Origin: Novosphingobium ovatum
GTDB taxonomy: Bacteria; Pseudomonadota; Alphaproteobacteria; Sphingomonadales; Sphingomonadaceae
Direction of reading: 5' to 3'
Assembly: GCF_009909235.1 (NCBI RefSeq)
Contig: NZ_JAAAPO010000001.1
Span: 558,001-622,000, forward strand
DNA length: 64,000 nt
The notes below the pieces were generated by a model, which worked only from the letters and a program-made list of their open reading frames with translations, was not told where the DNA came from and made no database searches. Position 1 is the stretch's first letter, and every line of letters begins with the position of its first letter. The position numbers and the translations under genes were made by a program. Shown here in pieces: positions 57,858 to 64,000 of the stretch.

Positions 57858-59618
57858 CTACATGGCGGTCTCTAACCCCGGAGACAAAACTCCTTCTACG
57901 TACCAGCAGATCCGAGCGTTGTCGCTGATCAAGCACTTTAACTCGTGAGAGGCGCGCCTCACAGATCGATCGGCATTTTGAAGTTCCTCTTCAACGCTTC
58001 GCAGTGGGTTCATCAATCCAAGGACATTGGCTCGAAGATTGTCTTCCATTGTCTTCAGTGCCTCAACGATATTACGTTGGATATTAGGTTTAATGCTGTC
58101 GAGATTTTTGTTCAAAGATTGACGCTGCTGATCCTTCATATAGTCACGACTGAAAAAATTCCAAACGCTTCGCACAAAGCTAAATGCAGTAGTAATAGCT
58201 GCAATGGCTCCAAACGTTCCTCCAGTGAGTAGCGTAATGGCGATTCCACCAGCAACTCCCAATAAACCACCCCAATTTATTCCACTACTTGTATCAACAT
58301 TGACGGCATGCAAAAATGAGGAGGCAAAGGACGGACTTTCGAAAGCATGTGCATCTTTCAGATGCTTTTCGACTAGATAGAGCGCTTCCTTGCAGGATTG
58401 GTAAGTGCGCTTAACGATGCCGCTCACCCTTGCATTAACAGTATCGGGCAACCTCGCCTTTTCTTCTTCAAGTATCTGTTCAAGTTTGATTTTCAGCTCC
58501 TGGTCTCCGCCTAACCCACTTTTGATTGCCTCCAGCATTTTTTCTCGCACGCGTTTAACGCAGCCGTTTGTCAATTCATCGGTTAGACGATTCATGCCTT
58601 TCGAGGCGTCATCGGCGATCAATTCAAGTTCAGGCCCTAGCTTATCTAGTTGATTAGAAAGCTCCCGAACTGGAACAGCAAACTGCTTCTCGGCTTCTTG
58701 ATCCAGCAATGAAATCGCCTCTTCGATGGGAGGCGCCAGTTTCTTGATGTTTGCGTTGATGATATCATCTTGAGACGGGACGTTCTGCCTCAGCAATTTT
58801 CCCAATTTTTCGACGCTGCTGCATTCCAGCAATTTTTCGATACCGATCATCGTCACAAATTTTTCACGTTGGGAAATGAAATCGCTATTGGTCGGCAAGC
58901 TATTAGCCAGCGCAAAGAATCCGGGAAGAGCGCTCACAGCAATGTGGCACTGATAATGCTCGCCGAGCACTTCACGCATTTTACCGTCGAGGGAGTGAGG
59001 TCCCTTTGATAGGCTTTCCTCTTCACCATGATTGATCAATGCTGAATTGATGGCGCGTGGATTTTTTATCTTTTTATTATAAATAGCCCATACTTTTGCT
59101 TGAGGCTTGAGCTGTCGCTTGATCTTTTCTAACGTTCCTTCTCGATGCTCATCTCCGCCCTGCGGGGGACGAGCATCGGCGGTCACGTAGAATACGGCAT
59201 GTGCGTTATTTATCGCGTGTTCGATCTCCGCAATGACCTCGGTTTCTTTCCCTTCGATGCCGGGAACATCGATAAGGTTGAAGCGCGCGCCATCATATTC
59301 GCAAGGATAAGAGGTGGCCTTACGCGTGTAGTCAGGCAAACCATTACCAATTGAATCACCCTGATTTTCCTCGGCAGCGTCAAATAGGGCGCGCAATGCC
59401 TCAATCAATGTGGATTTGCCTGCGTTCGTCTCGCCATAAAAGGCGATGTTCGGCTCTTTCCAATCGAGAGATTGCCAGATTTCCTTAAGTTTTTCGTCGA
59501 GCCGCTGCTTACTCTCGCTTACAAGACGGTTTGCTGCGACTTGTGGGCCAAAATCGTCTTCGCTCCCATTTGTTGCCGAAGATGAGGTATCTTGGACTGA
59601 CTGATCAAACCGAAACAT
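57858..59618 (-). CDS. Second dynamin-like GTPase (LeoBC-like partner)
   Basis: The protein has 586 residues. After about 50 variable residues comes GETNAGKST (62-70), DVPG (117-120) and NKKI in place of NKxD. A long helical stalk follows (residues about 290-430), then a hydrophobic hairpin at about 449-482 (GGLLGVAGGIAITLLTGG and AAITTAFSFV). That hairpin would insert in membrane as in dynamins. The C-terminal 100 residues are helical and charged. It precedes the LeoA-like gene by 50 bp. GAGG lies upstream of the ATG. Its A+T content is well above that of the surrounding chromosome, consistent with transfer. Confidence 0.68.
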   Translation of the reverse strand: MFRFDQSVQDTSSSATNGSEDDFGPQVAANRLVSESKQRLDEKLKEIWQSLDWKEPNIAFYGETNAGKSTLIEALRALFDAAEENQGDSIGNGLPDYTRKATSYPCEYDGARFNLIDVPGIEGKETEVIAEIEHAINNAHAVFYVTADARPPQGGDEHREGTLEKIKRQLKPQAKVWAIYNKKIKNPRAINSALINHGEEESLSKGPHSLDGKMREVLGEHYQCHIAVSALPGFFALANSLPTNSDFISQREKFVTMIGIEKLLECSSVEKLGKLLRQNVPSQDDIINANIKKLAPPIEEAISLLDQEAEKQFAVPVRELSNQLDKLGPELELIADDASKGMNRLTDELTNGCVKRVREKMLEAIKSGLGGDQELKIKLEQILEEEKARLPDTVNARVSGIVKRTYQSCKEALYLVEKHLKDAHAFESPSFASSFLHAVNVDTSSGINWGGLLGVAGGIAITLLTGGTFGAIAAITTAFSFVRSVWNFFSRDYMKDQQRQSLNKNLDSIKPNIQRNIVEALKTMEDNLRANVLGLMNPLRSVEEELQNADRSVRRASHELKCLISDNARICWYVEGVLSPGLETAM

Positions 59619-59651
59619 TGGCCATTTAACCTCACGAAAAATAGGCCCTCC

Positions 59652-59800
59652 TCACACAAATAGCTGCGACTGAAGATGCGCCCGTAAGGCCGAGTCTCCG
59701 TCGCCGGCGCGAAGGCTTGATGTACCCATATCCCTTTGAGCGCGCCTAGCGAAAGCCATTAAATACTCAACCATCTCTTTCACAATGGCTTTCTTATCAG
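59652..59800 (-). pseudogene. 3' fragment of an unknown gene cut by the IS3-family element
   Basis: On the minus strand an open frame runs directly out of the IS left end into a stop at 59652. It encodes DKKAIVKEMVEYLMAFARRA at the N-terminal side and ends SALRAHLQSQLFV. No start codon or ribosome binding site precedes it, so the rest was lost on the other side of the insertion. It lies just upstream of the GTPase pair on the same strand and may have been part of that operon. Confidence 0.55.
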
Positions 59801-59840
59801 TGGCCTGCTGCCGGTTTGCTGGACACCGAGATAAGCTTCT

Positions 59841-60654
59841 TTAGGCTACCCCAGCCTGGCGTTCAAAGTCGATGGGGCTGAGATAACCCAGGGTCGAATG
59901 CCTGCGGGTGGGATTGTAGAAACGCTCGATATAATCGAACCCGTTCGGTCTTGAGGGAGGAGAAGAAGCTCTCCATCGCCGCGTTATCCCAGCAATTGCC
60001 CGATCAGCTCATGGAGCAGGTCACGCCATTATCCTGCATCAGGCGCTGGAATTGCTCACTGGCATATTGGCTGCACTGATCCGAATGATGCAGCAAGGCA
60101 TCGGGTTTGCCCCGGCGCCAGATGGCCATCATCATGGCATCCGCCACCAGTTGGGCCGTCATGGTCGCGCTCATCGACCAGCCCACGACACGGCGCGAAA
60201 ACAGGTCGATGACCGCCGCGACATAAAGCCAACCTTGGGCGGTCCAGATATACGTGAAGTCTGCCACCCACTTTTGGTTCGGCGCATCGGCCACGAACTG
60301 ACGATCCAGCACTTTGGCCGCGACCACTGACTTTTCGCCATGATCCTTGGGCAGGCCACGCCGGCGCGGTCTGGCGCGCAATCCTTGCTGGCGCATCAGG
60401 CGCTCGATGCGATGCAGGCCGCAATTCACACCGTCAGCCAGCACGTCATGCCAGACCCGCCTCGCGCCATAGGTCCGGTCGATCAGTGTAAAGCTTGCCC
60501 TGACCTTGCGCCCCACCTCGATGTCGCTTCTGGCGCGCGCCGATGGGGCACGCACCAGCCAGGCATGAAAGCCACTGCGCGAGACACCGAGAGCCCCGCA
60601 AAGCCACGATACCGGCCAGATCCCCCGATGCTTCGCGATGAAGGCAAACCTCAT
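59841..60654 (-). pseudogene. IS3-family orfB transposase (integrase core), disrupted
   Basis: The reading frame begins MRFAFIAKHRGIW and shows the DDE core (KWVADFTYI and LLHHSDQCSQYAS). An in-frame TGA at 60004 follows VTCSMS, where the intact family reads Arg (CGA to TGA). After the stop GNCWDNAAMESFF (catalytic Glu) and SLKTER continue. The next part is missing: KTER joins almost directly to sequence that, one frame over, reads FDYIERFYNPTRRHSTLGYL. The copy is thus disabled twice, by a nonsense codon and by a short internal deletion with frameshift. Confidence 0.82.
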
Positions 60655-60941
60655 ATCGAGTCCTTCGCGAAGTAGGCCGCGGCTTTTTTTAGAATATCAC
60701 GCTCCGCCTTGAGCTTGGCCACCTCTCGACGCAGGCGCTGGATCTCCTGCTGCTCGGTCTTCATCTGGCCGTGCCCAGGAAAGGCATCCTGCTTGTCGGC
60801 CGCAAACTCCCGAACCCATTTGCGCAACACGTTCTCATGCACATCAAGATCGCGGGCGGCCTGTGCAACCGCTACCCCGCGCTCCTTTACCAATCTTACC
60901 GCTTCAAGCTTGAACTCGCGGCTGAACTTCCTTCGTTGCAT
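60651..60941 (-). CDS. IS3-family orfA transposase (HTH)
   Basis: The protein has 96 residues. The N-terminal HTH is RKFSREFKLEAVRLVKERG, then VAVAQAARDLDVHENVLRKWV. A C-terminal leucine zipper-like helix follows (EIQRLRREVAKLKAERDILK). It is the complete first ORF of the IS3-family pair and overlaps orfB by four bases in the usual frameshift arrangement. Alone it can only bind the IS ends; orfB is broken. Confidence 0.88.
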   Translation of the reverse strand: MQRRKFSREFKLEAVRLVKERGVAVAQAARDLDVHENVLRKWVREFAADKQDAFPGHGQMKTEQQEIQRLRREVAKLKAERDILKKAAAYFAKDSI

Positions 60942-61137
60942 CGATGCTCTCCGGTTGATGAAAACACCTTATCTCGGTGTCCAGCAAACCGGCAGCAGGC
61001 CATTGTGCCGGGGCCAGTGCCGGGGACAAATCGCTACGACATACCTGCGCATGATCGAGCATTGGATCGAATTAGTGGGCTCGAAAAGCGTGCCGTATCG
61101 ACCTCTCTTTCACCGCTTGAAGCATGGGAGCAAGGCC

Positions 61138-62205
61138 ATGCAGCTTAAGCTGAAAGGGGTCTATGCCCAACATAAGAAATTGAGCAATGGCCGCCTGAAA
61201 TCATATTATTTTCTTAGAGGTTTCGGCGCTCTCAAGCTGTTACGAGAGGATGACGGTGAATCTTTCTACCCCGGTTCGCCAGCTTTCATGCGCTCCTACC
61301 ACGCTGCTATCGACGTACCGCGAAAGGCTCGTACCACCGGTACGCTGCAATCAATCATTGATGGGTACCAAAAAAGTTCGGCATTCTCAGGTCTCGCACC
61401 GCGAACGAAATCTGATTACCTCAAACATCTGGCAAAAATACAAAATGCTAGACTTACTGAGAAGGCACCAGCGTTCGCAACATATCCTTTGGATACGTTG
61501 GAGGATCCCAAAATCAGGCGTCGACTTCTCGATTGGCGGGACAAGATGGCTGAAAGTTCTCCGCGGCAGGCGGATGCAACCTTTGGCGTGCCTAGGATCA
61601 TTCTCGAGTGGGCGAGGGATCGCGGTATGATCTCGCACAATCACGCCACGCAACCAAAGAAAGTCTACAAGGCGGACCGCTCTGATAAGCTTTGGCTGCC
61701 ACAGCATTTGGACGCGTTCCGCGCGGTGGCTGATGAACCTTTGCGTCTCGCTCTCGAGTTGGCCTTGTGGACCGGTAAGCGACAAGGTGATCTGTTGGCA
61801 CTGGAGTGGGGCGCGTACAAGGATGGGCGCCTGTCATTTCGCCAGGGCAAGCGCAAGCGCAAAATCGACATGCCAGTTGAGGCCTCGCTAAAAGCATTGC
61901 TCGATGCGCTGCCGATCAAGGCGGCAACGATCATGACAACATCGGCGGGGCAGCCTTGGGGCAAGATCAATTTTTAGCACCATTGGCGAAGGGCGACCCT
62001 AGCAGCGGGTCTGGATGGTTTGCACTTTCATGACCTGCGCGGAACCACATGCACGATGCTGGCTGATGCCGGATGCACGCCGAGTGAAATCGCTGCCATG
62101 CTGGGATGGACGGTATCGACAGTCAATCAGATGCTTGACCGGTATCAGGCAATGACTGCGACGCAGAGTAATTCTGCGGTTGCCAAATTGGAGGCTATGC
62201 GATGA
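61138..62205 (+). pseudogene. Tyrosine recombinase (island integrase) with in-frame amber codon
   Basis: The frame starts at 61138 (MQLKLKGVYAQHKK), with GGAG seven bases upstream. It carries an arm-binding and core-binding N-terminal half, then the catalytic Arg region LALWTGKRQGDLLALEW. A TAG at 61975-61977 interrupts after PWGKINF. The same frame continues with HHWRRATLAAGL, HDLRGTTCTMLADAG (catalytic His-x-x-Arg) and LGWTVSTVNQMLDRY (nucleophile Tyr), ending at 62205. The stop therefore removes the active-site half. Either the gene is dead or the amber is read through. It lies 72 bp from the tRNA-Gln gene, the usual integrase position. Confidence 0.85.
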
Positions 62206-62277
62206 TGCCTGCGAACTGGGCTGCGAACTGCCCCTGTGGATATCCTGTGGGAACATGCATAAGTCTTTGGAAAGACT

Positions 62278-62294
62278 TGGCTGGGGCGGGAGGA
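62278..62294 (+). repeat. attR: 17-bp repeat inside the tRNA-Gln 3' end
   Basis: TGGCTGGGGCGGGAGGA here is the reverse complement of the tRNA 3' CCA, discriminator, acceptor strand and part of the T stem. It matches the copy at 44827-44843. Integration restored a complete tRNA on this side. Confidence 0.85.
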
Positions 62295-62352
62295 TTCGAA
62301 CCTCCGCATGGCGGTACCAAAAACCGCTGCCTTACCGCTTGGCTACGCCCCA
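62278..62352 (-). tRNA. tRNA-Gln (anticodon UUG), CCA encoded
   Basis: Read on the minus strand, the acceptor stem is TGGGGCG / CGCCCCA. The D arm is GCCAAGCGGTAAGGC. The anticodon stem is GCGGT / ACCGC with the seven-base loop TTTTGGT, giving anticodon TTG. A five-base variable region (CATGC) and the T arm GGAGG-TTCGAAT-CCTCC follow, then discriminator G and CCA. All stems pair fully. It is the insertion site of the genomic island. Confidence 0.95.
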
Positions 62353-62513
62353 GCAGGGTGGATCAGATGTCCACAATTCACCGACCGCTTGTGTCGGGAG
62401 CGCCGCCTCTAGCCGCAATCGGGGGCAAAGGGCAAGAGGAAAGCGCGCAAATTTTCCACCACACAGGATCATCTCCGGCGGCGGTGCATCAAGCCCCGCC
62501 GCCGGGAGAGCGA

Positions 62514-63380
62514 TCAGAACCCCTTGACCGTGCGGTTCAGCACTTCGGGGGGCAGAGTGTCGAAATCGGCGGCGTTGTGGCGTTCGATCAACCCCTTGCG
62601 GTTGTTGACCAATCGTCCGCGCAGCACGCCGGGGCGCGGGTCGATCTCGGCCACCCAGCGCTGGACGTGTTCATATTCGTGGCACGACAGGAAGGTGGCC
62701 GCGTCATTATACGCCTCGCCGCGCATGAAATTGCCGATCCACGTATAGGTGGCGATGTCAGCGATCGTGTAGTCCTCGCCAGCCAAGAAGCGGCTGTCGG
62801 CCAGACGGCGGTTGGCGACGTCAAACAGACGCTTTGCCTCCATGGCATAGCGGTTGATGGCATATTCGATTTTCACCGGGGCATAGTGGTAGAAATGCCC
62901 GAAACCGCCGCCCAGAAACGGCGCGCTGCCCATCTGCCACATCAGCCAACTCATGCATTCAGCGCGGGCGGCGCCTGACGAGGGCAGGAACATGCCAAAC
63001 TTTTCCGCCAGATAGACCAGAATGGCGCCCGATTCGAACACGCGCACCGGGGTGTCGCTGCTGCGATCCATCAGCGCGGGGATCTTGGAATTGGGGTTGA
63101 TGTCGACAAAATCGCTGCCGAACTGGTCGCCCTTGGAAATGTCGATGAACCACGCGTCATATTCGGCCTCAGTCACACCGGCGGCCAACAGTTCCTCGAA
63201 CATGATGGAGACTTTTTGCCCGTTGGGCGTGGCCAGCGAATAGAGCTGGAAGGGGTGCGCACCCACCGGCAGCGTGGCCTCATGCGTGGCGCCAGCCACC
63301 GGGCGGTTGATATTGGCAAAGGCGCCGCCGCTGGGGGCGTCCCAGGTCCAGACCTTGGGGGGGGTGTAGTCGTCGCTCAT
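62514..63380 (-). CDS. yghU: YghU-type glutathione S-transferase (disulfide-bond oxidoreductase)
   Basis: The protein has 288 residues. The start is at 63380 (MSDDYTPPKVWTWD), with GGAG seven bases upstream. The family lead sequence FANINRPVAGATHE is present, then the thioredoxin-fold glutathione site LYSLATPNGQKVSIMFEEL, SKIPAL and ESGAILVYLAEKF. The C-terminal all-helical domain holds GEDYTIADIATYTWIG, the usual N-cap box. YghU/Ure2p-like proteins reduce disulfides and peroxides with two glutathiones. It is a core gene next to the tRNA. The 161 bp between them hold nothing I recognise. Confidence 0.9.
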   Translation of the reverse strand: MSDDYTPPKVWTWDAPSGGAFANINRPVAGATHEATLPVGAHPFQLYSLATPNGQKVSIMFEELLAAGVTEAEYDAWFIDISKGDQFGSDFVDINPNSKIPALMDRSSDTPVRVFESGAILVYLAEKFGMFLPSSGAARAECMSWLMWQMGSAPFLGGGFGHFYHYAPVKIEYAINRYAMEAKRLFDVANRRLADSRFLAGEDYTIADIATYTWIGNFMRGEAYNDAATFLSCHEYEHVQRWVAEIDPRPGVLRGRLVNNRKGLIERHNAADFDTLPPEVLNRTVKGF

Positions 63381-63526
63381 CACGGGCTCCTGCTGGCGCC
63401 GTGCCGGGGAAGGGCGGGCGCGGGGGTGTCGCCGCCAAAGGTAGGCACGCGCCCGCCCCCGCGCCAGAGTGGACAGCGCAGATTTTTCCCACGCCCGCGC
63501 CGGTTTGACCGCAGGGCGAACAACAC

Positions 63527-63557
63527 AAAAGGGGCGGCCACCGTCAGGCGCCGCCCC
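63527..63557 (-). terminator. Rho-independent terminator of ilvE
   Basis: Read on the minus strand, GGGGCGGC and GCCGCCCC form an 8-bp stem with an 11-base loop, followed by TTTT. It lies 27 bp after the ilvE stop. Confidence 0.8.
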
Positions 63558-63583
63558 TGTTTTGCACACCAAAGTGGCGGGGA

Positions 63584-64000
63584 TCAGCCGATCTTGACCA
63601 CCCAGCCATGCGGATCGGGCGCCGACCCGCGCTGGATCGAGACCAGACGGTCCTTCAACCGCGCGGTCAGTTGGCCGGGGCCGCCGCTGCCGATGGTGAA
63701 ATCGCTATCGCCCTGCGCGACGCGGCCCACCGGCGTCACCACCGCCGCCGTGCCACAGGCAAAGCATTCCAGCAGGCGGCCAGAGGCGGCGTCCGCGCGC
63801 CACTGGTCGATGCTGTAGCGCTCCTCGCGCACATTCAGCCCTTCCTCGCGCGCCATGGTCAGCAGGCTGTCGCGGGTGATGCCCGGCAGGATCGTGCCCG
63901 ACAGCGGCGGGGTGATCAGGCTGCCATCGTCCAGCGCAAAGAACAGGTTCATGCCGCCCAGTTCCTCGACCCACTTGTGCTCGGCCGCGTCCAGGAACAG
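63584..64000 (-). CDS. ilvE: Branched-chain amino acid aminotransferase, C-terminal part (runs off the right edge)
   Basis: 139 codons of the C-terminal half are present. They belong to a class IV PLP aminotransferase: VEELGGMNLFFALDDG, GTILPGITRDSLLTMA, and LLECFACGTAAVVTPVGRV, the last being the family signature near the PLP phosphate. The enzyme transfers the amino group between glutamate and the keto acids of Leu, Ile and Val in the cytoplasm. The N-terminal half with the PLP Lys is outside the window. A terminator follows. Confidence 0.92.
   Translation of the reverse strand: MFLDAAEHKWVEELGGMNLFFALDDGSLITPPLSGTILPGITRDSLLTMAREEGLNVREERYSIDQWRADAASGRLLECFACGTAAVVTPVGRVAQGDSDFTIGSGGPGQLTARLKDRLVSIQRGSAPDPHGWVVKIG

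Larger units (their letters stand above)
59801..61002 (-). mobile_element. IS3-family insertion sequence, 1202 bp, with 35-bp inverted repeats
   Basis: The ends are 35-bp perfect inverted repeats beginning TGGCCTGCTGCCGGTTTGCT and ending GAGATAAG. The element carries orfA and a damaged orfB on the minus strand. No target duplication is found: left flank ...ATCAG, right flank TTGTG. This fits a deletion or rearrangement next to the element. The element separates the truncated gene from the integrase region. Confidence 0.82.
44827..62294. mobile_element. tRNA-Gln-integrated genomic island
   Basis: The element is about 17.5 kb, with an integrase gene at the tRNA end (61138-62205) and direct repeats at both ends. 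Its cargo is HNH nuclease, an IS5-family element, the 885-residue protein, a metabolic cassette, dynamin-like GTPases and an IS3-family element. The GTPase genes and the integrase are visibly richer in A+T than the flanking chromosome. The integrase has an internal amber codon and no excision or replication gene is present, so it is probably immobile now. The boundaries are inferred from the repeat, not proven by comparison with an empty site. Confidence 0.8.

Noticed and set aside
1..64000. CRISPR array or tandem repeat array
   Set aside because: No regularly spaced direct repeats were seen anywhere; the only direct repeats of note are the att sites and the 69-bp pair.

Overview
The window looks like chromosomal DNA from a Sphingomonadales alphaproteobacterium (Novosphingobium/Sphingobium-like). 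This is an inference from the high G+C, two TonB-dependent receptors without visible plug-partner genes, Rieske oxygenases, a p-cresol-methylhydroxylase-type flavocytochrome, SMP-30, GMC and SDR enzymes and many TetR regulators. No taxonomic marker gene is present.

Layout. 1-977: end of a chemotaxis operon (STAS, CheY, start of CheA, minus strand). 1158-7380: lipoprotein, OafA-type acyltransferase, DEAD-box helicase, HI0933-type flavoprotein and a GFA-family protein. 7386-18677: an aromatic or phenolic utilisation region. On the minus strand an overlapping operon reads SMP-30 lactonase, MFS transporter, flavoprotein, cytochrome c, with a divergent TetR and a palindrome between. On the plus strand are a TonB receptor, an Old Yellow Enzyme and two translationally coupled Rieske oxygenases, with a second TetR and a second palindrome. 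18679-26029: minus-strand operon of PhyH dioxygenase, FkbH-like protein, two SGNH proteins, MBOAT acyltransferase and a small membrane protein, probably for modifying a surface glycan. 26184-36292: GMC oxidoreductase, SDR, VOC, TIM-barrel and aldo-keto reductase genes, a LuxR-type regulator, an isoquinoline-1-oxidoreductase-type Mo enzyme and a YaiI protein. 36749-44767: a TonB receptor, Gfo/Idh/MocA protein, an unknown partner, MFS, TIM-barrel isomerase, DUF1080 and TetR; together they resemble a 3-keto-glycoside utilisation locus.

44827-62294 is a roughly 17.5 kb genomic island inserted at the 3' end of a tRNA-Gln(UUG) gene. Its ends are marked by an exact 17-bp direct repeat of the tRNA 3' end, and a tyrosine recombinase gene lies next to the tRNA. 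Cargo: an HNH nuclease, a decayed IS5-family element, an unrecognised 885-residue protein, an AraC/SDR/MBL/DUF3237/SDR/NTF2/LysR metabolic cassette, and a two-gene dynamin-like GTPase pair resembling the Eleos (LeoA + LeoBC) anti-phage system. Next to that pair are a truncated gene and a decayed IS3-family element. The integrase carries an in-frame amber codon, and both IS transposases are broken, so the island looks fixed and decaying while its larger cargo genes remain open.

Beyond the tRNA, 62514-64000 returns to housekeeping genes: a YghU-type glutathione transferase and the 3' part of ilvE.
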